A stretch of 64,000 nucleotides of DNA from Typha latifolia (GCA_019914945.1 CM034099.1:8445001-8509000), one strand, 5' to 3'. Shown: positions 11,501 to 23,211, counted from the first letter of the stretch. Notes: generated from the letters alone by a model not told the origin. Numbers and translations are program-made.

Positions 11501-14500
11501 CTTATTTTCTTATAATTTTTTCTAAACTTTTAGAAAATTTTCAACATTTTTAAATAATATTTAAAATTTTATTTAATTAAAATAGTCTGATCCGATACGT
11601 ATCGTTTTTCCGGATGACCGATTCCGATACCGATTTTCGGAACCTTGGTTATAACACAGGTCGGGTGTTTCCTTGTTCTCTTTGTATTCTCATTTAAATA
11701 TGAAATTGGTCAGAAGAGCAAGAGTCTCACGAAGGGGAACTAATCGATTAGATGGAGAATAGATTTCACATGTTCTCATGAGTGTAAATTTGAAGGGCTT
11801 TTTGAAAACTTCTTTATTAGTATAGTTTTTGAAATTTTCTTTATCCTTCAACTGCCTTGTCACCATTAAGCACTGATGCTTTTTGGAGACTGTTGCAAGT
11901 ACCGACCAAATCACCAGTCTATGGTAAATGTAGATCTGAGCAGTAGAAGAATTGCAATTACTCTAGATTGTAGGGAGTATTGTCAAGTGGCTATTGTATA
12001 CATCCATCCTGTCATCTGCATGACGGCATTCTCATTGTTTCAATCATATGTATGGTGGTTTTGGATTGTATAGACCATGCCCTGGCAGTTATGGCCTATG
12101 GGATATAAAGAGTTGAAGACATTATACTGCCTGAGTCCTGAAACTCACTGATTCTTTTAATATTTAATGATTTAATGAAAAATTGTTGTTTAATTAGGAA
12201 GAGTTCTGGCTATTGAGCATATTTAGAGAGAGCATACTATTTTATAGCTGCATGTCGTGCAAAATAGTCTGTTGCTGTTCTTTGCATTATAAATGATACC
12301 TTGTGTATTTCTGACAAGTAGATTAATACTTCTTCTAACTTCCCATTATATTATCTCATGACAGGTGCATCTTGCACACCAGAAGTTATACGAGCAATAC
12401 CAACTTTAAAGAAAGCTTATGGTGGCAGCATGCATAAAATTCTTCACGTAGGCCCTGATACTTGTACAGTGGTTTCAAAGCTGTTGAAAGAAGATGATAT
12501 TGAAGCATGGGGTGTGGAACCTTATGATTTGGATGATATTGATAGTAGCTGCAAGGGCCTTGTCCGCAAGGGCTTTGTGCGATTAGCTGATATTAAGTTT
12601 CCTCTACCTTACAAGTCAAAATCTTTTAACCTTGTCATAGTGTCAGATGCGCTGGATTACTTATCTCCAAAGTACCTTAATAAAACTCTACCAGATTTGG
12701 CAAGGGTATCAGCAGATGGTCTTGTTATATTTGCTGGTATGTTTTTGAAATGGTGATGTGTTTACTCTCTATCTATTGAAATAGCTTCCATATTAATAAT
12801 ATGCAGCCTACAGAGCATGTTGGGCAATAATTAGTGTATATTGGAAAATTTTGGATTTTAGTCCAGTTGTCATCAAAAATTTTGTTTTGTTATTGTTTTG
12901 AACCCATAAATATTCATTCTTGCCCTTCTATTGTGATAGTTGACTATCTTATGGGTATTGTGGTATACCCTAGAATTATTAACATTATCAAAGCTGATTC
13001 CTTTAATTCCTTTTAAGCTGATGGAGGAGAATTAGAAGATGCTTAGAACTGTAACTTGACGATTATATTATGTGCTGGTGTTGCATAGTCTTCTTATAAG
13101 TTGGCTTAAATTTCTGGAATCAATTTGTCTATCACATCTTGGTACCTAAATGGTCATGCCTCTTCAATAATGATGTCGACTGTACAATCTTTTCTCCTAG
13201 ACCCACCTTGGAGGAAGCCTTGGCCAAGAAAATGTACTGGTTAATGTCCTCATGGCCTTTTAGAAGTATATTAACTTGCAATATTATTTATTTGTTTATG
13301 CTATTTGTGAATTAGGACTATATGATAGATCCAAGTTAGCAAGGATGTAATATATTATTAATTCATTATATAGTATATTGCTTAGTATGAAAATCATTCA
13401 TCTTCATTTCCTTTCACTTTATTTTTAGGTTATCCAGGTCAGCAAAGAGCAAAAATTTCTGAGCTATCAAAATTTGGAAGGCCGGTATGCACTGACTTAT
13501 GTTTACAGCTATTCACTTATATTGAGATATACTGTTACTTATATGATTGGTTACCCGACCTCTCTAGGTATCATTATGATCCTTGGTAATTCGATCTTAT
13601 GTACAACTATCTTATCTTTTTATTTTATATGGTTTTAAGTTTTAACATTCTCTTCATACAGATGTTTCTAATCTAATATAGACATTCATTTCAGTTGTCC
13701 TGCTGAAGTACTTCCCACCCTTTTCTTCACATTGTGTTTTGTGTATGACCAATTTCATTTTACTGTTCTGCATCACACCCATGAAGTGATCAAATTTAGC
13801 ATTCTAATCAAGTCATATTGCAACATTTTTCATTGAATTGCAAACTGGGTACTTTGTAAAGTGGTTGAGACGACAACTGATCTCCATTTTCTCCAACCAG
13901 AATGAAGAGAACTCGCACCTAGAGAAGATTGGTATTGCAAGTTTATGTTGTCTTCTGGCCAATGGAGCATTTGTTATGTTATTGATGCATTATTTGTATT
14001 TAAAAGCTGTCATGTGGTCTTCTCTATCTAATGAATGAGTAATGCATTTGGAATTCATATGCCCTGCACACACACCTCGAGTATATGATTCAACAGAAAC
14101 CACACAAGGAAAGATCGATAGAAACCTCTGGTAAAATATCCACCAGCACCCATAACATATAAAGTACATTACAAAGTCTGTTCTATGGATTAATGACTTA
14201 CTCATTTAGTGACTTTGACACTTGACATCCCAAATTGGGTACTATTGGATTAGGTGACTTAGAGAATAGGTAGACATCTGTGATACACCTTGTTAGAGTC
14301 TTTTCTTATTGCATTAGTTATTTGTTTTCATTAAAATAAATTTTCGGTAGGTCGCGTTCGAACGCGGAAGTCATCAGGTTCGCAAAAACAGTGAACGTGA
14401 AATGTGTATGCGAACGCGCTCAGGCGCGTTCGAACACCCGCATTTGAATATCTGCATCAGGTTCGCATCGACAGAGAACGCCTTTTGTGCGTTCAAACGT

Positions 14501-16324
14501 GATCGGTGGGAGTCCATTAGAATTAGGGTTAATTATTGTTATTTTGGTTTGTTGGCTAGCCTCTCTATAAAGGTGTGGATGGCAGCCAAAATCATTATGC
14601 TATTGGAATATTAGTTTCTTGCCTCTCTATCTTCTCTCTACCCTAATCTCCCTCCTCTCTCTTCACCAATCTATCACTTCTACCGTTGACAAGGTCTCTC
14701 CTAACTTCTAATCTCCCTCATCTATCGAGTCCTTCCTCTTCTTTGGGATCTCGACCACTTCTTTCCCTTCATCTTTATTCCTTAAACAATATCACCCATC
14801 CACCCTCATCTCTATTATTATCCATAACCCTAACTTTCACTCCACTCGTCACCACCACCATCATCCGCAATATATCATGTTTTCGTCCCAGTTGCGGTTC
14901 AAATATGCAAAGGGCGTAAATACGAAAAATGTAAATCAGAGAGTTACGGATCGATTCCACTTGGTTTCGTAATTTTCTGACTACGGAAAAATACTTGGTG
15001 AATATTTTTCCTTGATTATGCAAATTACTTCCTTCAATAAATTCAGATCTTGAAGGGATCGTTCCATAGCCTACCAGTGGTATCAGTGCCTATTAGTTTG
15101 GTACCGTAGTCCCTATCAGTGGTATCAGAGCCTATCAATTTGGTATTGTAGACCTATCATTGATATCAGAGCCTATCAATTTGGTATCGTAGACGTATCA
15201 ATCTATTGGCATTCTAGCCTTTCCTCTCTTTTTAGGGTCTTTTTGAAAGAGAATCCAGCTTTGGTCGTGAATTCTTGAAGAGAATTAAAATTTTCCTAAT
15301 TGACCAGAGTTGTCAAACTGACCATGCTAGTTAATTCTAGTTTTGTCAGCAAGATTACTTTAGGTTCCTGGTGAATGGTGAGATAGTGCTGGAATTATAT
15401 TTGAGCAGCATATGGATCACTGTCCATCCTTTAGGTCATTTGGCCTATTTGTTTTATTATCTATTTATTCTACCTCTCAACCAGCTGAGACCAACCTGGT
15501 AACTTGCATAGTTGCATATCTTTTGGAACCCAATTAAAATTAACAATCTTGTTGCTCTTTGCTTTGTTCCTTTGACAAACCTACAATATAGCAAGTCATT
15601 CCAATGATTTTTCATGTCCTAGCCATTCAATATGAGATTGTTAGAATATAAACTGTAAAAACCATTATTTTCTGACAACATAAATTTTTTAAATAGTTGG
15701 TGAATTAGTATGGTATTAGAGTCTAGTTTTCTAGAAGTTTGGAGGTCAAATCTCGTTGAACCCATTTAATCTCTATTTTTATTACTTTTCATTTGTCCAC
15801 GAACGGTGTACAAGGTCTGCATGTGAAGGCTATTCAAGGTATGATATAATTGTTAGTCTGTTATCTAATAATTAAGTTTTTAGAGTAGTTTGTGTGTTAA
15901 TAAAGATTGATTAGAGTGAATTTGATCACATATCAATTGAGAAGACAGTTTGGGAATTGTCTAAGCTATTCTATTCTGAACTGGTATTAGCTATTCATTT
16001 ATTCTGAACTTAACTGGTCATACTAGCAATAATTTCATCATGAGCTTGTGCGCTACAATTTGCAGAAGATAGTTTGGGATGTTGGTCCACTTTGTCTGAA
16101 TACCAAGGGATGATAGGACTTTATTATAGGATTTTGGAGTTCATTCATATGACAACATTTTTTTTTCATACTTGTAGGCTAAATTGAGGAGTTCATCATG
16201 GTGGATACGCTATTTTGTTCAGAATGGGTTAGAAGAGAATGAAACTGCAACGAAGAAGTTTGAACAGGAAGCTACCAAGATATCTTACCAACCAAGCTGC
16301 CAAGTTTTCCACCTCAGCTCGTAG
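8567..16324 (+). CDS. CGR3: CGR2/CGR3-type Golgi pectin (homogalacturonan) methyltransferase
   Basis: Six exons: 8567-8689, 8782-8821, 8916-8957, 12365-12736, 13429-13484 and 16178-16324. All have GT-AG junctions; the total is 780 nt (259 residues). The protein matches Arabidopsis CGR2/CGR3. It has a short cytosolic N-terminus, then HPKSRSSPLLS, a single membrane anchor at about residues 32-51 (type II, Golgi), and a SAM-dependent methyltransferase-like domain. That domain starts at the HVGPDTC loop (about 96-102), followed by WGVEPYD, ADIKFPLPY, VSDALDYLSPKYLNK and a C-terminal SSSWWIRYFVQ block ending CQVFHL. CGR2 and CGR3 act in methylesterification of homogalacturonan in the Golgi, affecting cell-wall properties and growth; that role is taken from the family. 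Which of the two paralogues this matches best needs a tree. Introns 3 and 5 are large (3.4 and 2.7 kb) and hold repeats. Confidence 0.93.
9885..10055 (+). mobile_element. tRNA-derived SINE-like element in CGR intron 3
   Basis: The segment has a tRNA-like promoter pair: an A-box-like cgcttagtgtgactg, then about 40 bp later a B-box-like aggtcatgagttcaattc. A body reading 'agtctcttcataaaagaggttaaggctatg' and 'cgatccatggaatttggttaggcaggagg' follows, as in plant SINEs related to the Au group. The ends were not fixed and no target duplication was identified. Confidence 0.55.
11482..11647 (+). mobile_element. 3' end relic of the hAT-type element seen at 50393-51229
   Basis: This shares, in order, 'gtgagtaattat', 'ttctaaacttttagaaaattttc', 'aaataatatttaaaattttat', a cgatacgtatc block and the terminal gaaccttg with 51046-51229. 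Only the right end is recognisable. It lies in CGR intron 3, just after a GA-rich stretch at 11350-11460. Confidence 0.65.
14290..15076 (+). mobile_element. Copia-type LTR with primer-binding site, in CGR intron 5
   Basis: The segment begins tgttagagtc and ends in ...cca directly before gtggtatcag. That layout is a plant Copia 5' LTR (TG...CA) followed by an initiator-Met-tRNA primer-binding site. Inside are a CpG-rich block with the palindrome gcgttcgaacgc (14346-14480), a ctataaag promoter-like box near 14570 and C/T-rich sequence. No second LTR or pol gene was found to the right, so it is a truncated copy. The exact right end could be up to 10 bp shorter. Confidence 0.65.
15071..15193 (+). 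repeat. Three tandem copies of a primer-binding-site unit (about 41 bp)
   Basis: Units start near 15071, 15111 and 15152. Each carries (a/g)tggtatcag(a/t)gcctat and then (c/g/t)aatttggta(c/t)(c/t)gtag. The first two keep tggtatcag; the third reads tgatatcag. A Copia element normally has a single primer-binding site. Confidence 0.75.
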
Positions 16325-16628
16325 GCTCGCGCTTATCCTAAGGATGCCTCATATGACAAGGCAAGAATATTTGTCCGCTCGCATCTGTAACTCGTCCATG
16401 TTCTGTATTTTCCACCTAGTGAAGATTTTGTTCCACTGATCCATTTTATGTTATAATTGTAAAAATTCAGTTATTTGTTCATCAGAATATGCAAACCTCT
16501 TATTGACTTTTGGTTGGAAGCATTGGTTGCAACTAGAATTACCTACTCTCTAATTAATATATAGTCGCAATACTCATTTGCCAGCTTAATCTAGTAATGC
16601 TTGTTTTATTCTGATCAATATCACTCAT

Positions 16629-16766
16629 ATTTCTAGGGTTAATACTGTTGTATCCTTGATGTTGACCAGTTAGCTCATTAATTCACAATTGACTCAGAAT
16701 AAGGATCTCTTATTCAAGTCCTTATCCAGGGAATAAATGCCAGGGATGCCGGATAACTACCTCATA
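16629..16766 (+). repeat. Left direct repeat flanking the duplicated patch
   Basis: The sequence atttctagg(g)ttaatactgttgtatcc ... gactcagaataagga ... caagtccttatccagggaataaatgccagggatgc ... ggataacta recurs at 17984-18132 in the same orientation with few differences. Confidence 0.85.
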
Positions 16767-16989
16767 GCAAATATAACTGAACTAGAGTAGGTGGTTATAT
16801 TGCAGGAAATCCTACTCGTAATTCTTTTTAACAAAAATAAACATCTTAGAATATATATATAAAAAAGAAATCACTCCTGATCAGATTGAGGGAAATGCTC
16901 TTCTTAATTTGGTTTGGTGAAAGAATTCCAACCTCTTTCCTCCCCCTCTGTCATTCGTTTTTCCCACTTCATGCCAGCAATGGAATAAT

Positions 16990-17300
16990 AGCATGCATGC
17001 AGTTATATTTCCCAATACGAAGCTTTATATATTTATGTCTGTAGGCATATATACATATATGCTTTGCATTAACTAGAAATCTTAAACCACAAGACAACTC
17101 CCATCTCCCAAATGAGAAACACACGCACTTTAATCTTAATGCCTTCCAACTCTCATCGATATCTTAAACCTCAAGACACCACTTGTTGTTATCTTTTCAC
17201 TTGTCGTCCCTGAGAGAAGTAGTGAGGAAGATGACAATGGGAGGTGCCCCCGGCACACGACTTGGGTTGCCAAGTCGGCTGGCGAGGTGCTCTCTTCGCT
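16990..17300 (+). pseudogene. Duplicated promoter, 5' leader and first-exon start of the CASP-like gene
   Basis: This stretch is nearly identical to the reverse complement of about 38370-38640, the promoter-proximal region and exon 1 start of the CASP-like gene. It includes the same start codon context, MTMGGAPGTRLGL, at 17231. Similarity fades after the ggcgaggtgc block at about 17290, where the true gene continues ASVAFI and this copy changes frame. It lacks the later exons, so it cannot encode a CASP-like protein. The copied promoter could still drive transcription into the inverted arm at 17471-17554. Confidence 0.85.
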
Positions 17301-17470
17301 GCTTCATCAAACATTGCTTCCATGATCTACAGTACTTCCTCGGTCTAGCGATCACATTCTTTTCAAGTTATATCCCCTTGTATGCCTCCATCTTCTCCAT
17401 CCCTCGATTAATTTTACTCTCCTGATTCGTTGAAGAAGGAAACATGGAATAACCAGCAGCAAAAGAAGCA

Positions 17471-17554
17471 GCACTTCGCCAGCCTAATTGACAACCCCAC
17501 TCTAATGCCAGGACCACCTGCCATTGTCATCTTTCTCACTACTTCTCTGAGGCA
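17471..17554 (-). pseudogene. Second, inverted copy of a CASP-like first exon
   Basis: Read on the minus strand, this is another version of the same exon start (encoding MTMAGGPGIRVGLSIRL). It is more diverged than the plus-strand copy, but it keeps the gttgtcaattaggctggcg block found in the functional gene. With the copy at 17207-17290 it forms an inverted repeat with 84-nt arms and a 180-nt spacer. Confidence 0.8.
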
Positions 17555-17613
17555 CTAAAAATTGAGATTATATGGGCAGTAAAAGGATAACAATCAAAGA
17601 ACTCTTCTCAAAG

Positions 17614-17616
<3 letters not shown>

Positions 17617-17657
<41 letters not shown>
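17617..17657 (+). repeat. (GA)n microsatellite
   Basis: A run of about 20 GA units lies between the inverted CASP exon copy and the MAM33-flank copy. Confidence 0.95.
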
Positions 17658-17662
<5 letters not shown>

Positions 17663-17684
17663 GTGGAAACCACTGCAGGCATTG

Positions 17685-17983
17685 ACCAATAGGAAGGAGG
17701 CATGTTCTTTACACTTGATTACGAATTTTAGCTACTTGTAATAATGCCAATTTTCTTGTAGTTCTTTTTTCTTTTCCCTGGATGCTTTTTATGCATGCAT
17801 GGCTTCATAATGATCCTTTTATCTCATCTTTCAGGTACAAGGCGTTAATAAACTCTTTGGATGTAGTTTCTAGCATAATAGGCAGAGCTTTGGCGACGAG
17901 AAAGATTGCCATATGTGCAAATGATCATTCTATGAGTTGGGCAATCTGGAAGAATGGATGCTCTATGTGAGTTGCTCATTCAA
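17685..17983 (+). repeat. Copy of the 3' flank of the MAM33-like gene
   Basis: Matches 43505-43860 over most of its length: gcatgttctttacacttgatta, tagctacttgtaataatg, tcctggatg, cccttttatctcat, tttcag, caaggcgtta, aaactct, ggatgtag, agagctttggc. Two gaps shorten this copy. The source lies 26 kb away, next to the source of the CASP-like fragment. Confidence 0.85.
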
Positions 17984-18132
17984 ATTTCTAAGAGTAATAC
18001 TATTCTACCCTTGATGATCGATGTTTACTAGTCCTTAGCTCAATATATAATTCATAATTGACTCAGAATAAGGAACTCTTATTTCAAGTCCTTATCCAGG
18101 GAATAAATGCCAGGGATGCAGGATAACTATCC
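17984..18132 (+). repeat. Right direct repeat flanking the duplicated patch
   Basis: Partner of 16629-16766. The two repeats lie about 1.35 kb apart and bracket the CASP-like and MAM33-flank fragments. Confidence 0.85.
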
Positions 18133-20539
18133 CATGCTCAGGGCCCCAGCAAAGATACGCAGGTCCTTTTACCAGAATCAAAATTGAGATGGTTTCACAT
18201 GAATAAAACGCCAATTTTAAAGCACTATATTTCTTATCTCGTGGAGCTTGTGCATCAATACCTGCAGTAGTTTTCACAATCTCTCTTTGACTTTGGAGGG
18301 TCCTTTGCTTGTAATAATATAGTTTAAAATTTGGAAAACCAAACCTAGGGTTAGAGATCAATTTAAATGTCTAGTTCTCATTGGTGATTAAATGCAGAGG
18401 AGGCCCTCTTCATTTGCCCATGGGAGCTTTCTTCTCTTCTCTTCTCTTCTCTTCTTTTCTTTTCTTTTCTAGTATAATAATTAATTAGATTGAAATTCGG
18501 TGTGAGCCAAATTCACACAAATTGATTTAGGCAGGCCGACAGATGTGCATCGATATATTAATTATACACATCCAACAGTTTTGATTGCATCTGCTTATAT
18601 CTTATAATTTATTATATTTCCTTCCGAGCATAACTAGAATTGTCAAATAATACTGATTAATGTGTTGGCATGCATTCGAGAGCGCATTCGAAATAATCAG
18701 CACATATTAGCCAATATCAAATCAAGGCTTGGCAATTAAATATCTTTGCAAATATAGTTGTCAATACATTAAAAAAATATCTGAACAGAATAATAGCCTC
18801 AAAGTTTGATATACATAGGTTTAGAGGCAAAACTTAAAACTACACTTGGTTGTCACTGCTAATTTAAAAAAATTAAATCCACATATTAAAACTAAACTGT
18901 TAGGCTAAATATATACTTATTTGTTTTCTGGAGTCATCATCATATATTGTAATCACTAGTACGAATACAAAAATATCATTCTCTTTTGACCATTTAAGCA
19001 TATCGTTCCATTGGAACTTCGAATTAATAAAAGTCAATTGACCAACAAAACATGAGAGACAAAACGTGCAAGACAAGAAAAATAAATGGACAATAAACAC
19101 AATAGAATTAACAGGAAAGTACCTAATGTTAAGATTGGACAATATGAAGTTATTATTATTTTTTTTAAAGTAGAGAGAAGTATAAATAATGCCATACATT
19201 TTAATTATATGGCAAATAAAAGCATTAGTGAAATCTAACAATTCAAATAGATAGATAGATAGATAGATAGATAGAGTCTAGCTCAATATTAAGTTAACTT
19301 AACTATAGAAATTAAATCAAGCCTCTCCAAAAGAATAGAGATAAATTCTGATAAGTTAGAAATAAACCAAGCATTTAAAATAATAAAATCAATCAATCCA
19401 GTACTCTGTTATTTAATCTCAAATGTCATTTAGATGAGTGAGATGAGGGTAATTTAGAAGAACACAAAATTATCATTTAAATTGAATAAAATATTTTACT
19501 TTTTATTACAATCTATCAAGGGATTGTTAAATTAACTTTTAGCCTAAGGACTCTAATTGTAAATAATGAAAAGATGCCTTTATTTATAATATAGTCAAAA
19601 TTAGGGTTTTTTTTAACTTAATTATATTTCATTTTTCAATTAGCATTAATGAACTCTACATATATAATTTATCTAGATTCTATTATAACAAAATGTATAT
19701 CGTCTATAGAAAACATATGTACTTAGTTTTTAAAATTTTAATCTTACTAATGAAAATAATAACTGTAATTAAATTGCACAATCTCTGTCAAATTTAGTGT
19801 GTTATTTATGAGTTTCTTTAAACACAATAAGATTGCCATTGCAAATATGGATAATTATACTCTTCAATATAAAAATAATGAAACAAGAAGTTGGTCTCAG
19901 AATCCAAAATCTAAGAAAATTTGAGGAACCCTAACTCAATTAATTACATGAAAATTTGCTTAAAGAATTGTTTAAGATTTTAAAGAAAGCATTTCCATAT
20001 AAGTCATTTTTTTCAATGACTTTCAAATATAAATCGTTGATCTGATCAACTTAATAATTTTCTTAGCTACTTTTAAATTTCTATAAAATTTGCTAACTAA
20101 TTTAGAAATTATTTCCCAGTGAGTGATTTCTCAACACCTTTAATATTTTATGTAAATTTCAATATAAATTAGATACATGATAAAAAATTTTTTTGAAAGA
20201 CTTAAACTAGTCAAAAACTCTAGAATCTTATATTATAATTGATGTCATCAAGTCTCTCAATCAATCCATTGGAATTAGTCAATACCAAGTTGGAACAAAC
20301 CCAATACTCCATTTATTTCATTTGGTAAGGTGTTAATTCCTACAACAGCTGATATTTTTTTCCTCCTATTTTTTAGTTCTAATCCAGAAAGCTACGTATA
20401 CTTTATCCCTTTACTTTTCTCCAAGACCAAATAGATTAATCAACATTAACTCGAAGTTGCTCTCATGACCAATTGTTTATCCTCCTCCCTTTGTCAGCTG
20501 GACTCCACCCATGATCCCAAAACTCGCACTCCCATCCCT
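18133..20539. other. AT-rich intergenic sequence with simple repeats
   Basis: No gene is supported. It contains a TCTTC/TCTTTT-type tract at 18432-18469 and a GATA run at about 19249-19276. The open frame at 18900-19241 (minus) resembles no protein family and is low in complexity. Confidence 0.5.
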
Positions 20540-20540
20540 T

Positions 20541-20548
20541 TATAAATC
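20541..20548 (+). promoter_or_regulatory. TATA box of the small MEGLIP-type gene
   Basis: tataaatc lies 93 bp before the start codon at 20634, in a local C/T- and A-rich setting typical of plant core promoters. Confidence 0.6.
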
Positions 20549-20633
20549 CAAACATTTGAGCACAAAAGCAAAGGAAAATAGCAAAAGGAAGAGCGGAGGG
20601 ACGACTGACTCTTCTTCTGTCTCTCCTAATTAA

Positions 20634-20939
20634 ATGGAAGGTCTAATTCCATTTGTTTACAGGGCTATAGTCCACTACAAGAATGGAGGGCAAACTCCTA
20701 CGGGGAATCCATTCTTCAATGAATCACCTTCTCTCTCACCCTCGGCTTCTTACATGCGGCTCGCCGGCGACTCCGGCAGATTCTCGATGGCTTCTGAGAT
20801 GCAATTGTATTCTTCGACGATCACTACCATCACCGCCACCACCACCGTAACCACTACTAATGGAACACAGTCTCCTCACTGCTTTCCATGCCACATGGAT
20901 ACGGTGAGGAGCGTGCGAAGGCGTTCGGCGGCGTGCTAG
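20634..20939 (+). CDS. Small plant protein with N-terminal MEGLIPFVYRAI motif
   Basis: This single-exon frame of 101 codons plus stop has a clear TATA box and an A-rich leader. The first residues, MEGLIPFVYRAIVHYKNG, match the start shared by a family of short plant proteins of unknown function. An internal SPSASYMRLAGDSGRF block is also protein-like. A Ser/Thr-rich stretch (SSTITTITATTTVTTTNGT) and a basic, Cys-ended tail follow. There is no signal peptide or membrane segment. The frame has higher GC than its surroundings. The function is unknown; I infer a real gene from the N-terminal motif, codon bias and promoter. Confidence 0.75.
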   Translation: MEGLIPFVYRAIVHYKNGGQTPTGNPFFNESPSLSPSASYMRLAGDSGRFSMASEMQLYSSTITTITATTTVTTTNGTQSPHCFPCHMDTVRSVRRRSAAC

Positions 20940-23203
20940 GGTACATAGCAAAGTATACTATATAGATATAAAATATGATAATCGTCATTTTAATTGAAAT
21001 GACTAGCTTATCATAATTCTGTCAATGGTCATCCTTGTTGCTCCTAAGGTATTTTTTCACTTTGATTGGTGTACTCATGAGTTTTTTTTTTCTCTTTTCT
21101 TTTCTTTTTTTCTTAATAACATATGGCTTTGCAAAAGGAGCTAGCCATGCCACTGAGGTATCAAAGAAGTATGGGGATAAGTGTATGAACTCTGTGTAAA
21201 TAGTAATTATCTATTGCAATGAAGGATTTATTTCTGTCATACTTTTGTTAATATTCTTCTTCTTTTTCTATTTTGTCATCATGATATTGGACATTTGGAG
21301 GAATACAAATCAAAGCATTAGACTGTAATACCTGAAAAATATCCTCTCTTTTTTCCCTCTGTCATTTAATTAATCAAAACAACAAAAGAAGGAGGCTTAT
21401 CCTCTTAGATAACCACATAAACTGAGGATAAGATCTTCCTTTGGAATAGTCTTCAGTGATATAATTATCCAAACATGGCGTAATGAAATCGGAAAGCATA
21501 AAGCTATAATAAATTATCCTGTGACAATGATTGTAATTATAATATTTGAATAATGTAACCTTACATATATATATATATATATATATATAGGAATAAGTAT
21601 CAAACAAAAGGTTGATACGAATATGTTGCACTTATCATTATAGTGGATGTTTGTATTTATCTTCCAAATCACTGTCTATTGCTGAATGGTAGATTAAAAA
21701 TATGATATGGATTGCTTGACTAAGTTAATGACAAGTTAAGTGAGATTAATTATCACTATCCTTTGTCCATAATCTTCTCTTCCCCTTCTCTATTAAGATA
21801 GATAAAGAGTAATTGATTAGTTGTGTATAATTTGTATTTATGTTGTCCTAGAGAACATTATTAGACTCAACTACATGACCAAAATAATTATAGGCGAAAA
21901 GGGATAGCTCACTATATATAGGAACAAGTCACTCTAGTAAGTACCAACTAAATTACCAATTAAATTATAATTAAATAATTAAAGAGGCTCATATTGTACT
22001 GAGTATATTTAAATTTTAATTCCAATTAACTGAGACACATTAAGTTTTTGTTTATCAAAAAAAAATAATAATAATGTAAGGTATTTTGGGTGGTTTGTGA
22101 ACTTTTCTTAAAAAGGTGAATACAATGTTTAAAATGTAATCTATATATATTGTTATTATGTTATCTATAGTTTAATCTTTTAAGTCAAGTAATTATATAA
22201 CATGATATAACTAGATTTTATAGAGCCATTACTAGTTATCAATTCTTGTTGAACAGGGACCTAGAAGAATGAATGTGTCTTATCTTGTAAGAATTACTCA
22301 ACATTGTGTCCTCTTATTTTACTCCAACTGTGTAGGCTATAGAATTTTTTTACTATTTTAAGTCTCTCCTAAATTTTATTTTATACATCTCCCATATTTT
22401 AAAATTTAAATACGAGACTAAGTACTTTTTAAATAACTTAAATAGTGATTTATATATAAATTTAAAATTGCTTATCATATAAATTGCTTAGTAGTTCCAG
22501 CAATTACTGTATAAATCGTTGCACAGATTTTTTTTAAATACACCTAATATTATTTTTAAATGGTGAAATGTACTAAACGCTTAAAATAATTTGGGAGGAC
22601 AAAGTTTGGTCAAAAACTCCAAGCTATAACAAGGAAACTTGTGTGGAATCCAATTAGCTAGTTTCAATGAATACCTCCATGTACATGTCCTCTCCTACTC
22701 AAATAGGCCAATGCCCTAACCTTTAGTAAGGTTGGTAGTCACACATAAGCAACCAAAAAACACCAACCTAATTCCCATTTGGGTACATTAATTGCATAGA
22801 TAGAAAAAAAAGAAGGCATTGAAAGAGATACATAGATACAATTAAAAGACAGGGTCCACCACTGCTATGCAATTTGTCAAAGGCCAAGGATAAGAATTGC
22901 TCAAGTTTTGGCCTCCCCCAAAAGGAATTTGCATTGGATGGTGATGCTTTTGGCTGCCCATCCCTATCATTTCTATTGGTTTCTCTCATTGACCAACTTG
23001 TCCTACTCAATGTATTTCCTGAGAAGCTTCCACTTTGATTTGATATTTGAGCCTTATTATTATAACTTTAATGATATCTCTTTGCTAGCAAATTTTGACT
23101 TTTTGGTCCTGTGATATTGTTGTTGGTGGGTCTTCAAGTTGAATTTAAAAAAATTAAATAAATGATTTGTGATTATAAATAGTAAGATATTTGTTTTGGA
23201 TGG
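20940..23203. other. 3' flank and AT-rich intergenic sequence
   Basis: Begins with the probable 3' UTR of the MEGLIP-type gene, including a long T/C tract near 21060-21115. A (TA)n run lies at 21565-21588. No gene, transposase or RNA gene is recognisable. Confidence 0.5.
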
Positions 23204-23211
23204 TAGCTAGG

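Noticed and set aside
13838..14038. 66-codon frame in CGR intron 5
   Set aside because: No similarity to known proteins, no splice or promoter support.
15690..15905. Segment with tggtattagagtct and ...caaggtatgatataattgttagtctgttatctaata
   Set aside because: It resembles common plant repeat tails, but I could not define ends, family or target duplication, so it is not called as a feature.
18900..19241. 113-codon minus-strand frame
   Set aside because: AT-rich, low-complexity protein with no recognisable motif, promoter or splice context.
22850..23050. Possible microRNA precursor or small gene (ccccaaaaggaatttgc resembles part of miR399)
   Set aside because: No extended hairpin partner was found nearby and the mature miR399 core is not matched.
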